Origin: Streptomyces sp. NBC_00154
GTDB taxonomy: Bacteria > Actinomycetota > Actinomycetes > Streptomycetales > Streptomycetaceae
Direction of reading: 5' to 3'
Assembly: GCF_026342835.1 (NCBI RefSeq)
Contig: NZ_JAPEMI010000001.1
Location: 7,198,501-7,262,500, forward strand
Length of the DNA stretch: 64,000 nucleotides
Each line of letters starts with the position of its first letter. Within the stretch, counting starts at the first letter, position 1. Positions 7,627 through 16,431 of this stretch are shown piece by piece. A model generated the notes under the pieces. The model had not been told where the DNA came from. It did not search any database and saw only the letters and a program-made list of their open reading frames with translations. Both the position numbers and the translations under genes were made by a program.

Positions 7627-9135
7627 ATGAAGACCGTCACCCACTGGATCGGTGGCAAGCCCTTCGGAGACGCTGCAGGCGCCTCCGGCACCTGGGGCCC
7701 CGTGACCGACCCCGCCACCGGAGAGGTCACCACACAGGTCGCGATGGCCGGCGCCGACGAGGTCGACGCCGCGGTCGCCGCGGCGAAGGAGGCCTACGCC
7801 ACCTGGCGCACGTCCTCGCTCGCGCAGCGGATCGCGATCCTCTTCCGCTACCGCGAGCTGCTGAACGCGCGCCGCGACGACCTCGCCGCGCTGATCACCG
7901 CTGAGCAGGGCAAGGTCCACGCGGACGCGCTGGGCGAGGTCGCCCGGGGTCTGGAGATCGTCGAACTGGCCTGCGGGCTCGGCATGGCGCTCAAGGGCGA
8001 CACGTCCACGGAGGTGTCGAGCCACATCGACGTGGCGTCGGTCCGCCAGCCGCTCGGTGTGATCGTCGGCATCTCACCGTTCAACTTCCCCGCGATGATC
8101 AGCATGTGGATGTTCCCCATGGCCATCGCCTGCGGGAACACCTTCGTCCACAAGCCGAGCAGCAAGGCCCCGTCCGCGTCCATGCTCCTCGCGGAACTCG
8201 CGGCCGAGGCCGGTGTGCCCGACGGTGTGCTCAACATCGTGCACGGCGACGAGGTCGCGGTGAACGCACTGCTCGACCACCCGGACGTGGCGGCCGTGTC
8301 GTTCGTGGGCTCCACGCCGGTCGCCCGCCACGTCTACAGCAGGGCATCCGCCAGCGGCAAGCGTGTCCAGGCCCTCGGCGGCGCGAAGAACCACATGCTG
8401 GTACTACCCGACGCCGACCTCGACGCGGCCGCCGACGCCGCCGTGACCGCCGCCTACGGCTCTGCAGGCCAGCGCTGCATGGCAGTCTCCGTGGTGGTCG
8501 CGGTCGGCTCGGCGGGCGACGCGCTGGTGTCCCGGATCGCCGAGCGGGCCACGAAGGTCAAGATCGGCCCGGGCAATGACCCGACGTCCGAGATGGGCCC
8601 GCTCGTCACCGAGGCACACCGCGACGAGGTCGCGAACTACGTCGCGGGCGCGGCCGCCCAGGGAGCCGACGTGGTGCTCGACGGCAGGGACTTCACCGTC
8701 GAGGGCCTCGAGAACGGGCACTGGATGGGAATCTCGCTCCTCGACAAGGTCAGCACCGACTCGGACGCCTACCGGAACGAGATCTTCGGCCCCGTCCTGT
8801 GCGTGCTCCGCGCGCGGACCTACGACGAGGCCATGCGCATCATCAACGGCTCCCCGTTCGGCAACGCCAGCTCGATCTTCACCCGCGACGGCGGCGCGGC
8901 CCGCCGGTTCCAGTTGGAGGTCGAGACCGGCATGGTCGGCGTGAATGTGCCGATGCCGGTGCCGGTGGGCTACCACTCCTTCGGTGGCTGGAAGGACTCG
9001 GCCTTCGGTGACCACCGCATGTACGGCAGCGAAGCCGTGCACTTCTACACGCGCGGCAAGGTCATCATGAGCCGCTGGCCGGACCCGGCCGAGGCGGCAG
9101 CCGGTCCTGACCTGGGCTTCCCCACGTCCCGCTGA
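7627..9135 (+). CDS. mmsA: CoA-acylating methylmalonate-semialdehyde dehydrogenase
   Basis: A 502-residue aldehyde dehydrogenase that converts methylmalonate semialdehyde (or malonate semialdehyde) to propionyl- or acetyl-CoA with NAD, in valine and myo-inositol or beta-alanine catabolism. Features: N-terminal HWIGGKPF, the MMSDH-specific SPFNFPAMISMWMFPMA, the coenzyme motif FVGSTPVA, GGAKNHM in place of the Glu motif of ordinary aldehyde dehydrogenases, the catalytic Cys C284 in GQRCMA, and NEIFGPVL. Length is normal for the family. The ATG at 7627 follows an AAGGAG site. No other valine or inositol gene is adjacent, so which pathway it serves is open. A strong hairpin follows the stop. Confidence 0.93.
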   Translation: MKTVTHWIGGKPFGDAAGASGTWGPVTDPATGEVTTQVAMAGADEVDAAVAAAKEAYATWRTSSLAQRIAILFRYRELLNARRDDLAALITAEQGKVHADALGEVARGLEIVELACGLGMALKGDTSTEVSSHIDVASVRQPLGVIVGISPFNFPAMISMWMFPMAIACGNTFVHKPSSKAPSASMLLAELAAEAGVPDGVLNIVHGDEVAVNALLDHPDVAAVSFVGSTPVARHVYSRASASGKRVQALGGAKNHMLVLPDADLDAAADAAVTAAYGSAGQRCMAVSVVVAVGSAGDALVSRIAERATKVKIGPGNDPTSEMGPLVTEAHRDEVANYVAGAAAQGADVVLDGRDFTVEGLENGHWMGISLLDKVSTDSDAYRNEIFGPVLCVLRARTYDEAMRIINGSPFGNASSIFTRDGGAARRFQLEVETGMVGVNVPMPVPVGYHSFGGWKDSAFGDHRMYGSEAVHFYTRGKVIMSRWPDPAEAAAGPDLGFPTSR

Positions 9136-9154
9136 CCACCCCGGGCCCGCACGC

Positions 9155-9193
9155 GCGGCCGCACCCGCTCCCTTACGGTGCCGGTGCGGCCGC
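9155..9193 (+). terminator. Probable transcription terminator after mmsA
   Basis: GCGGCCGCACC at 9155-9165 and GGTGCGGCCGC at 9183-9193 form a perfect 11-bp stem with a 17-nt loop, 20 bp after the mmsA stop. There is no long T run, which is common for actinobacterial terminators. Confidence 0.6.
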
Positions 9194-9331
9194 GGCCGTT
9201 CTCGCCTGACGAGGACGGCGGGCCGACCGGGGAGCAGGAGCCGGCTCTGGCGAGTTGCGCGGGGTATCGGGTGGCTTTGCCCACGAGCGGGGGCTCTTCA
9301 GGGGGCGGTTCGCATGTTGATGTCCGTTTCC

Positions 9332-9355
9332 AGGTGAGGTGAGGTGAGGTGAGGT
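9332..9355 (+). repeat. Pentanucleotide tandem repeat AGGTG, about 4.8 copies
   Basis: A pure AGGTG tract directly before or overlapping the start of the next gene. Each unit contains a GTG codon and resembles the AGGTGA part of a Shine-Dalgarno sequence. Confidence 0.9.
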
Positions 9356-9936
9356 CGGGTGGGGGGGCAGGGCTACTGGCCGGGGCCCTTATGTCTTTGG
9401 TCAAGGGAAACGGGGGTGCGTTGGGTCTGGGAGCCGGGCAGCATGTCGGGGTGGCTGATCTGCTGTGGGATGACGTGAGCTGTTTCTTCGACCCGGACTT
9501 GATGGGGTCGCTGCCGGACGTGCGTGTCCCGAACACGCTGGTGGAGGACTGGCAGGCAGTCCTCGATCTTGTCGCGGAAAAAGGCTGGAAGTGCCAGTAC
9601 TCCGAGGGAGAGACGGTGCTTCCGGTGCCCCGGGCGGAGGCCGTGCTGTCCCGCCTGGCGGATGCCGAGGGCCCGAACGTGCGGGTCTGGCCGACGGCCG
9701 ATGTGTTGGTGATCTTCCGTTTCCATGCCGACGGTGAAGTCGACTTCGACGTCGACCTGCGGGAGTTGCAGGGCCAGGAGCGACTTGATGTGTTCTGCGG
9801 CTTCCTTCGGGAGATCGGGCGGCGGTTGGGCAAGCCGGTGCTGATGGACCCGGAGGGCGACTACGGCCATCCGGTGCTCGGCTTCGACGTCGAGGCTGAT
9901 CGAGTCGTTCTCCTCGCAGACCCGCAGGTCAGGTGA
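9349..9936 (+). CDS. Hypothetical protein
   Basis: An uncharacterised protein of up to 195 residues. I recognise no domain. Visible features are an acidic composition, alternating hydrophobic segments (ADVLVIFRFHADGEVDFDVD; RLDVFCGFLREIGRRLGKP) and a likely alpha/beta fold without export signals or membrane helices. The start is uncertain: GTG at 9349 lies in the pentamer repeat, and ATG at 9391 begins MSLVKGN but lacks a clear ribosome site. It stands alone between mmsA and a convergent alcohol dehydrogenase. The third-position GC bias supports real coding. Confidence 0.6.
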   Translation: MRSGGGAGLLAGALMSLVKGNGGALGLGAGQHVGVADLLWDDVSCFFDPDLMGSLPDVRVPNTLVEDWQAVLDLVAEKGWKCQYSEGETVLPVPRAEAVLSRLADAEGPNVRVWPTADVLVIFRFHADGEVDFDVDLRELQGQERLDVFCGFLREIGRRLGKPVLMDPEGDYGHPVLGFDVEADRVVLLADPQVR

Positions 9937-10039
9937 GTGAGGTCGACGGCTGCGGTTCGTAGAAGGTTCCGTCGCGGAGCACCGCCCACGAGGCCGCCGC
10001 CCGGGCGGCTCGCTGGTGAAAGGCCGAGGGCCGGGTGCG

Positions 10040-11065
10040 TCACCGGGTGGTGAGCACCATCCGGAAGCGGGCGGCGCCGGAGAGCATCTTTTGGTACGCC
10101 TGATCGGCCTGGTCCAGCGGCACGACCTCGGTCATCGGGCGGATTCCGTGCAGCGCGCTGAACGCCAGGGTGTCCTGCACGTCCTGCGCGGTGCCGGACG
10201 GATGCCCTCGGACGATCTTGCCACTCATGAGCAGCTGGTTCGGGCTGATGCCGAGTGGCTCGGTGTCCGCGCCGATGACCACCAGCTCGCCGCGGGGCGA
10301 CAGGCCGTCCACGGTCGCTGTGGTGGCGTCGGAGTTGGCGGCGGTGGCCAGGACGACCTTGGCGCCGCCGAGGGACTGCAGCGCGTCCGCGACGGTGGTG
10401 TCCGCCGTGCTGTCGATGTAGTGGTGCGCACCGAGCTGCTTGGCGAAGTCGGCCTTGCCGGCTCCGCGGGCGATGGCCACGGTCTCGAAGCCCATCGCGG
10501 CTGCGTACTTCACCCCCAGGTGGCCGAGGCCGCCGATGCCGAGCACGGCGACCAGGTCGCCCGGCCGGGCGGAGCTGCGCCGCAGCCCGTTGTACGTGGT
10601 CACCCCCGCACAGCCCAGGGGCGCCGCATCGGGCCCCGCCAGCGCATCGGGGATCCGGGCCAGCGCGTCTGCCGGGGCGATCACCGCCTCGGCGTAACCG
10701 CCGTCGTACGCCCATCCGGGCACCTTCAGGTTCTCGCACACGACGAAGTCGCCCTGTCTGCAGGGCGTGCAGTGGCCGCAGCTGCCGCCGAACCAGCCCA
10801 CCGCCACCCGGTCACCCACATGCCAGCCCTTGTCCTGCGTTCCCTCGCCGAGCTCCTCGATGCGCCCGGCGATCTCATGCCCGGGGACCAGCGGAAACCG
10901 TACGCCCGGGAGCCCGGCGTTCACGAAAAATGCGTCGCTGTGGCAGATTCCGCAGGCATCCACGGCAATCCGTACGTGGCCTGGACCCGGCTGCGGCATC
11001 TCACGCTCGACGATCGCGAACTGACCGCCGGGGGCGGCGACCTGGGCGACTCGGTAGGTGCTCAT
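10040..11065 (-). CDS. Zinc-dependent alcohol dehydrogenase (MDR family)
   Basis: A 341-residue medium-chain NAD(P)-dependent alcohol dehydrogenase. The catalytic zinc ligands are seen in CGICHSD and PGHE, and the structural zinc site in CGHCTPCRQGDFVVCE. The coenzyme motif GIGGLGHLGVKYA and the C-terminal LLMSGKIVRGHPSG are typical of the AdhA and cinnamyl-type branch. An ATG at 11071 is possible, but the ATG at 11065 has a GGAGAG site at normal spacing. The gene is monocistronic and the natural substrate cannot be deduced. Confidence 0.9.
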   Translation of the reverse strand: MSTYRVAQVAAPGGQFAIVEREMPQPGPGHVRIAVDACGICHSDAFFVNAGLPGVRFPLVPGHEIAGRIEELGEGTQDKGWHVGDRVAVGWFGGSCGHCTPCRQGDFVVCENLKVPGWAYDGGYAEAVIAPADALARIPDALAGPDAAPLGCAGVTTYNGLRRSSARPGDLVAVLGIGGLGHLGVKYAAAMGFETVAIARGAGKADFAKQLGAHHYIDSTADTTVADALQSLGGAKVVLATAANSDATTATVDGLSPRGELVVIGADTEPLGISPNQLLMSGKIVRGHPSGTAQDVQDTLAFSALHGIRPMTEVVPLDQADQAYQKMLSGAARFRMVLTTR

Positions 11066-11553
11066 CTGCATCTCTCCGGGCTACGGGTAGGACACCCCCC
11101 GGAAGTCAGTAGAGCAGCTCCGGGCCGACGGCGCGCGCCGGATTTGTTCGTACAGTGCGGACGGAATCGCAGGCCCTGTACCAAGATCACCCCTTGGCGC
11201 CCACCGCTGTTCCGTTGTTTCTCCGGCGTCGAATGACCACACCTGCACCAGCCCAGCGCAAGGCCTCCGCCGTCATGGACTGCCCGCCGCGCACGTCGGC
11301 TGGTGTGCGCGCCGCCACCAGCCGTGCCACCGCTACGGCTTCGGCGGCACCCCCGTTTGCGAGCGGTGCCGCGGGCGGCTGCGCGAGGAGCAGGAGCGCC
11401 GGTGGCACGCACGCCTCGTAGTTCTGGGCGCGCGAGCCACTCGGGTCAGCCGGGAGGTCCCAGTCACCAGTCGAGGCGGCTGTCGTCGCCAATGTCTGCC
11501 TGTCGCCGTCGAGCCCCCCGACGATCGGCATGTGCCCGGGGGCCGGCCGAGGA
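11066..11553. other. Region without a supported gene
   Basis: About 490 bp between the alcohol dehydrogenase and a cluster of gene remnants. On the plus strand near 11300-11420 a frame reads CHRYGFGGTPVCERCRGRL, a cysteine-rich stretch that may be debris of a small zinc-binding protein, but there is no start or upstream continuity. Otherwise I see nothing. Confidence 0.3.
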
Positions 11554-11778
11554 TCAGCCCAGGCGGGTGGCGGTGATCCCGCCGTCGACGTAGAGCGTGA
11601 TGCCGTGGACCATGGCCGCGTCGTCGCTTGACAGGTATAGGACGCCCTTGGCGATGTCCTCCGGCCGGACGACGACGCCCGCCGGGGTGGTGGCGGTCAT
11701 CGCGTCGAGCTCCGCGCGGGCCACCTCGTTGCCGGGCGTGAGGGTCGCTCCGGGCGCGATGGAGGAGTTGCGGGCGAG
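11554..11778 (-). pseudogene. C-terminal remnant of a short-chain dehydrogenase/reductase
   Basis: The minus strand encodes an SDR C-terminus: SIAPGATLTP, then VRPEDIAKGVLYLSSDDA, then GITLYVDGGITATRLG and a TGA at 11554. These are the standard final beta-strand and helix segments of classical SDRs. The Rossmann half, the catalytic Ser and the YxxxK motif are missing. Homology ends near 11778, where a regulator remnant on the opposite strand begins. No start codon or ribosome site exists, so it is not expressed as a functional enzyme. Confidence 0.7.
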
Positions 11779-12007
11779 TGACGACGACGTGGCCCGGTGG
11801 TGGGACGACCACGCCGTCCGCGACTACGCATCGGTCACCAAACGAGTCGAGCATCCCGCCGCAGGCTTGATGTCCTTCAACATCGAGATCGTCTGCACGC
11901 CGCACGAACCCGACCAGCGGCTGATCGTCTACACGGCCGAGCCCGACTCCGCCACCGCCCACGTCCTGCCAATTCTGGCCGGCTGGAACGCCGTAGTCCG
12001 TCCCTGA
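11779..12007 (+). pseudogene. C-terminal remnant of an MmyB-type XRE regulator
   Basis: The plus strand encodes VARWWDDHAVRDYASVTKR, HPAAGLMSFNIEIV and QRLIVYTAEPDSATAHVLP, followed by a stop. This matches the C-terminal ligand-binding domain of MmyB-like XRE regulators (usually W..HDVR, HP..G.L...YE and RLLVYTAEPGS). The helix-turn-helix and the rest of the domain are missing. Together with the adjoining SDR remnant this looks like a divergent regulator/SDR pair that lost its shared central part. Confidence 0.7.
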
Positions 12008-12553
12008 GCAGCCCGGCACTCGTCGTGGCGCGGCACGTTGCCGGCGCGCCGTGCCAGGGGATGCCCACCGAAGCGCGCACAGAATGCACCGCCGGGAGAC
12101 CGTCGAGGCGGCCCGGCCGGGTGCTCGTCGCCGAGAGCGCGATCGTGCTGCTGACCAGCCGACGTGACATCACCTCCGCCGTCACCGCCGCGCTCAAGCA
12201 GCCGACCACGACCGAGCGAGCCCTACCCCCGTGCCCGCCGCCGTCGGCGCCGGCGTCGTCGACTTCGTCGCTGCCGCCCTCGGCTATGTCGACGGAATCG
12301 ACCTCCCTCTCACCGACCCGGACTTCACCGACTACATCCGCGCGGTCCGGCATCTCCGCAGCGCGCCGGCACGCCCTGCGCGAAACCTGGCCCCACGGGT
12401 AGGCCCATGGCTCGCACAGGGTTTGCCTTGCCCCGGTGACAGCAGACTGAAGGGGCGGGGTGTGAGCGGACTGAGTCGGCCCCGTCCCGGCAGAATTTCC
12501 GTCGTGAGGTCGGTCTTGATCCGGGTGTACGGCGGGGCCGCCCCGGCGTCCGG
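12008..12553. other. Region without a supported gene
   Basis: About 545 bp. Short open stretches exist (for example a plus-strand segment near 12225-12370 reading VVDFVAAALGYVDGIDLPL), but each is brief, lacks a ribosome site and changes frame. It is probably further gene debris next to the remnants to its left. Confidence 0.3.
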
Positions 12554-13552
12554 TCAGCGGGTGGCGAGGAGCTCGAGCGTGTCGATCACACGGTTCGAGA
12601 AGCCCCACTCGTTGTCGTACCAGGCGACCACCTTGATGTGGCGGCCGTCGACGCGGGTGAGGGCCGAGTCGAAGATCGACGAGGCGGGATTACCCGTGAT
12701 GTCGGAGGACACGAGCGGGTCGTCCGAGTACTCGAGGATGCCGGCCAGCGGCCCCTCCGCCGCGGCGCGGTACGCCGCCAGCACGTCGTCGCGCGTCACG
12801 TCGCGGGCGACGGTCGTGTTGAGTTCGACGATCGAGCCCACCGGCACCGGTACGCGGATCGAGTCGCCCGCCAGCTTGCCTTCGAGGTTCGGCAGCACGA
12901 GGCCGATCGCCTTGGCAGCGCCCGTCGTGGTCGGCACGATGTTGACAGCGGCGGCCCGGGCGCGGCGGGCGTCGCGGTGCGGGCCGTCTTGCAGGTTCTG
13001 CTCCTGCGTGTAGGCGTGCACCGTCGTCATGAAGCCGTGCTCGATGCCGGCGAGCTCGTCGAGGACCGCGGCCAGCGGCGCAAGGGCGTTGGTCGTGCAC
13101 GAGGCGTTCGAGATGATCGTGTGCACGGCCGGGTCGTACGCGTCGCTGTTGACCCCGAACGCGAGCGTGACATCGGCGCCGTCCGACGGCGCACCGACGA
13201 GCACCTTCTTCGCGCCTGCGTCGAGGTGGGCGCGGGCGGCCGTAGCCGACGTGAAGCGGCCGGTCGCCTCGAGCACGATGTCGACGCCGAGCTCGGCCCA
13301 CGGCAGCTTCGCCGGTTCGCGCTCGGCGAGCACCGTGATGCGACGGCCGTCGACGACAAGGACGTCCCCGTCGACAGTCACCGGGCGGCCGAGCCGGCCG
13401 GCCGTCGTGTCGTAGGCGAGCAGCCGCGCGAGGGTGGCGGGCTCCGTGAGGTCGTTGACGGCAACGACCTCGAGGTCGCTGTCGCGTTCGAGCAGTGCGC
13501 GCAGCACATTGCGTCCGATGCGGCCGAATCCGTTGACGGCGATGCGAGTCAT
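12554..13552 (-). CDS. gap: Type I glyceraldehyde-3-phosphate dehydrogenase
   Basis: A 332-residue GAPDH catalysing phosphorylating oxidation of glyceraldehyde 3-phosphate with NAD in glycolysis. The N-terminal MTRIAVNGFGRIGRNVLRAL is the NAD-binding motif, VNDLTEP follows beta-2, the catalytic Cys lies in SNASCTTNALAP, and the C-terminus has VAWYDNEWGFSNRV. Length is standard. It is probably a second GAPDH, since the housekeeping gap of streptomycetes usually sits beside pgk and tpi, which are absent here. It lies 101 bp downstream of a GlxA-type regulator on the same strand and may be controlled by it. Confidence 0.93.
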   Translation of the reverse strand: MTRIAVNGFGRIGRNVLRALLERDSDLEVVAVNDLTEPATLARLLAYDTTAGRLGRPVTVDGDVLVVDGRRITVLAEREPAKLPWAELGVDIVLEATGRFTSATAARAHLDAGAKKVLVGAPSDGADVTLAFGVNSDAYDPAVHTIISNASCTTNALAPLAAVLDELAGIEHGFMTTVHAYTQEQNLQDGPHRDARRARAAAVNIVPTTTGAAKAIGLVLPNLEGKLAGDSIRVPVPVGSIVELNTTVARDVTRDDVLAAYRAAAEGPLAGILEYSDDPLVSSDITGNPASSIFDSALTRVDGRHIKVVAWYDNEWGFSNRVIDTLELLATR

Positions 13553-13653
13553 GAGTGGTGTCCCTTCGGTTCGCCATCAGGCTCGCTTGCAGCGTCCGTC
13601 CGTGACAGCGGCGTGAGTGCCACGGCTCGAAAGGATCGCGCCACGCCGGCGGG

Positions 13654-14610
13654 CTACTCGCCCTGGGCGAAGGTGCGCCGATACTCGCTCGGCGTGGTGC
13701 CGAGGATGCGCTGGAAGTGCAGCCGCAGATTCGCACCGGTGCCGAGACCGACGTCGGCGGCGATCTGCTCGACGCTCCGCTCCGAACGCTCGAGCAGCTC
13801 ACGGGCCACGTCGATGCGGGCACGCATGACCCACTGCATCGGCGTGGCTCCTGTGTCTTCGACGAAGCGTCGCGAGAACGTGCGCGGCGACACCGCCGCG
13901 TGCCGGGCGAGCATCTCAAGGGAGAGGGGCTCGCCCAGCCGGTGCAACGCCCACTGGCGGGTGGCGGCGAACCGCTCGCCGAGCGGCTCGGGCACGCTGC
14001 GTGGCACATACTGCGCCTGACCGCCGCTGCGGTAGGGGGCCGCGACCAGGCGCCGGGCCGCGTGGTTCGACGCGGCCACCCCGAGATCACCGCGCAGAAT
14101 GTGCAGGCACAGGTCGATGCCCGAGGCGGCGCCGGCCGATGTCAGCACGCTGCCCTCGTCGACGAACAGAACGTTCTCGTCGACCCGGATGAGTGGATGC
14201 CTCGCCGCAAGCGCGCGCGTGTAATGCCAGTGCGTCGTGGCGCGCTTGCCGTCGAGCAGGCCCGTGGCGGCGAGCGCGAAGGCGCCCGTCGAGATGGCGG
14301 CGAGCCGCGCGCCCCGATCGTGGGCCGCGATCAGCGCGTCAACGACGGCCTGCGGCGGGTCGTCGCGGTCCGGGAACCGGTAGCCGGGCATGAAGACGAT
14401 GTCCGCCCATGCAAGCGCGTCGAGGCCGTGGGCGACGCAGTACGACAGGCCGTCACCGCCGGTCACGAGACCGGGGGCGGCGCCGCACACCCGCACCTCG
14501 TACGGCATGCTCGCGCGGGTCGTGAACACCTGCGCAGGAATGCCGACATCGAGCGGCTTCGCACCCTCGAGCACGAGGACGGCGACGCGATACAGGCGGG
14601 AAGCTGGCAC
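13654..14610 (-). CDS. GlxA family transcriptional regulator (DJ-1/PfpI domain plus AraC HTH)
   Basis: About 318 residues. An N-terminal DJ-1/PfpI-like domain (about 1-185, with YRVAVLVLEGAKPLD, IVFMPGYRFPDRDD and AISTGAFALAATGLLDG) precedes an AraC-type DNA-binding domain (about 225-318, with LSLEMLARHAAVSPRTFSRRF and GLGTGANLRLHFQRI). The usual Cys of the nucleophile elbow is Thr (ISTGA), as in many non-enzymatic GlxA regulators. The frame extends to 14793, but homology begins at the GTG at 14610; no strong ribosome site is visible there, so the start is tentative. The likely target is the adjacent gap gene. Confidence 0.85.
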   Translation of the reverse strand: MPASRLYRVAVLVLEGAKPLDVGIPAQVFTTRASMPYEVRVCGAAPGLVTGGDGLSYCVAHGLDALAWADIVFMPGYRFPDRDDPPQAVVDALIAAHDRGARLAAISTGAFALAATGLLDGKRATTHWHYTRALAARHPLIRVDENVLFVDEGSVLTSAGAASGIDLCLHILRGDLGVAASNHAARRLVAAPYRSGGQAQYVPRSVPEPLGERFAATRQWALHRLGEPLSLEMLARHAAVSPRTFSRRFVEDTGATPMQWVMRARIDVARELLERSERSVEQIAADVGLGTGANLRLHFQRILGTTPSEYRRTFAQGE

Positions 14611-14844
14611 GGGAAAAGAATACGAGGGGGTGTGGGGCTGGCCCGTTCCCCCTACTGATGGCGCTGGCACCCTCGGTCCCGGGCTACGGGACTCATCGGG
14701 CAGGTGCTGCGGGCCGCGCACGGGGTACGGGTCCGCCGGCCAGTACCTACAAAACGGGCAACACGGTGCCGACCGGCACCAGATGCGCTCCACCAGAAAA
14801 AATCGCCGGCTCTGTCTCTGCCGCGCCCGGAAGGTAGGAGAAGC

Positions 14845-16431
14845 TCAGGCTGTGGTGGTGGGCCGGTCGGGTGCGGGTGTGTGCTCGGCCCAGATGGTCT
14901 TGCCGTGGTGGTTGTGGCGGGTTCCCCAGCGTTCGGCGAGTTGAGCGACGATGAACAGTCCGCGCCCGTTTTCGTCGAAGGTGCGGGCCCGGCGCAGGTG
15001 TGGCGAGGTGCTGCTGCCGTCGGCGACCTCGCAGACCAGGCTGCCGGCGTGGTGGATCAGGCGCAGCTGGATGGGGGGTTGGGCGTGGCGGATGGCGTTG
15101 GTGACCAGTTCGCTGACGATGAGTTCGGTAGTGGGGGCGGCGTCCGTCAGGCCCCAGGCGGTCAGTTTTTCCGCGATGTGGGTGCGGGCGTGGGAGACGG
15201 CGGCCGGGTCGCCCGGCAGGTCCCAGGTGGCGACGGTGCGGGTGTCCAGGGCGTGGGTGCGGACGGCGAGGACAGCTACCTGGGTGTGGGGAGCGTGGAG
15301 CAGGGCGTCGAGGGCGGCTCGGCAGGTGGAGTCCAGGCAGGACTGGGGCCCGGCGAGTGCGCTGAGCAGCTCCTCGCCGCCGGGTTCATGTGGCCTGTTG
15401 CCGGCGTCGGTGTGGGTGTAGAGCAGGAGCAGGCTGCCTTCGGGTAGGTCTATCTCGGTGGCTTCGAAGGGCAGATCTGTCTGTCCCAGGGGAGGGCCTT
15501 CGGGCAGGTCGATGACTGTGACCGCGCCGTCAGGTGTGATGACGGCAGGTGAGGGGCTTCCGGCGCCGGCAAGTGTGCAGCGGGAGGAGGCGGGATCGTA
15601 CACCGCGTACAGGCATTGGGCGCTGACGGTGCTGGTGGCCTGGGCGTCGTGACTGGGACGGTTGTCGGGGCGGAGCCGGGCCAGGACATCGTCGAGATGG
15701 GTGAGCAGTTCCTCGGGCTGCAGGTCGATGTCGGCCAGGGTGCGTACCGCGGTGCGGAGTTCGGTGGCGGTGGCGTCGGCGCCCGGCCCGGCCACGGCGC
15801 CGGCGACGAGTCCGACCCGGGTGCCGGACAACGGGATGGCGTCCAGCCAATGGGCACGCATGCCAAGCTGGCTGGAGTCGGTCCGGTAGTGGCTGGCCAG
15901 CTCTACCACCGCGGGTTGCGGCAACGCTTCGGGAAGGATGCCGCGTGCTGAGGCGGGAACCGCACGTGGTGTCTCGGGGGCGCTACCGGCCTGCGTGCCG
16001 GCCGGGCGGGGCAGGCTGGGCGGGTTCCGCGTGGCTGTGGCGGGCGTGTGCAGCAGATGCGGCCGCGCCCAGCAGACGAAGAGGCCGAAGGCGAAGGACA
16101 GCGCGACTGCGGTGATGACGACCGTCCGGCCGCCTGCCGATACCCCGTGGATGGCGAAGCCGTAGATGGCGACGGTGGCAGCCAGCGTGGAGGCTCCGAT
16201 GATCAGGGAGCGCCGCAGAGGCAGCAGGGCGGCGGCCGCGACGGGGACGAGCACGGAGAACCCCGACCAGCGGACAAGGCCGCCTGCGGAATCCTGGAGT
16301 TGCACGGCGCACGACGCACCGATGTAAACAATGAGCAGCGCACACAGCCCCGCGTCCAGTCGAGTGGCGGTCATCGTCGTCATCGCCTTTCCATAGAAGG
16401 TGTGTCGTTCCGGGAGCACCAGGCGCGTCAC
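14845..16431 (-). CDS. Membrane SpoIIE-like pseudophosphatase with intact HATPase domain
   Basis: 528 residues. Three or four N-terminal membrane helices (about 25-140) precede a SpoIIE/PP2C-like domain (about 165-375) and a HATPase_c_2 domain (about 390-520). The phosphatase motifs are degenerate: the GGDW segment is RAHWLDAIPL, GDVxGHG is GAVAGPG, YTDGL is YTHTD, and the final DDVAL is TQVAVL. The metal ligands are therefore lost while the fold framework remains. The ATPase domain keeps ELVTNAIRHA and NGRGLFIVAQLAERWG. It starts at a GTG overlapping the stop of the active-looking phosphatase upstream (GTGA), so the two are made together. A role as a binding partner or anti-sigma kinase is inferred. 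Confidence 0.82.
   Translation of the reverse strand: MTRLVLPERHTFYGKAMTTMTATRLDAGLCALLIVYIGASCAVQLQDSAGGLVRWSGFSVLVPVAAAALLPLRRSLIIGASTLAATVAIYGFAIHGVSAGGRTVVITAVALSFAFGLFVCWARPHLLHTPATATRNPPSLPRPAGTQAGSAPETPRAVPASARGILPEALPQPAVVELASHYRTDSSQLGMRAHWLDAIPLSGTRVGLVAGAVAGPGADATATELRTAVRTLADIDLQPEELLTHLDDVLARLRPDNRPSHDAQATSTVSAQCLYAVYDPASSRCTLAGAGSPSPAVITPDGAVTVIDLPEGPPLGQTDLPFEATEIDLPEGSLLLLYTHTDAGNRPHEPGGEELLSALAGPQSCLDSTCRAALDALLHAPHTQVAVLAVRTHALDTRTVATWDLPGDPAAVSHARTHIAEKLTAWGLTDAAPTTELIVSELVTNAIRHAQPPIQLRLIHHAGSLVCEVADGSSTSPHLRRARTFDENGRGLFIVAQLAERWGTRHNHHGKTIWAEHTPAPDRPTTTA

Noticed and set aside
11187..11531. A 114-codon minus-strand frame
   Set aside because: Ala-rich without a domain; the sequence lies in a region of gene debris and a competing plus-strand frame looks equally weak.
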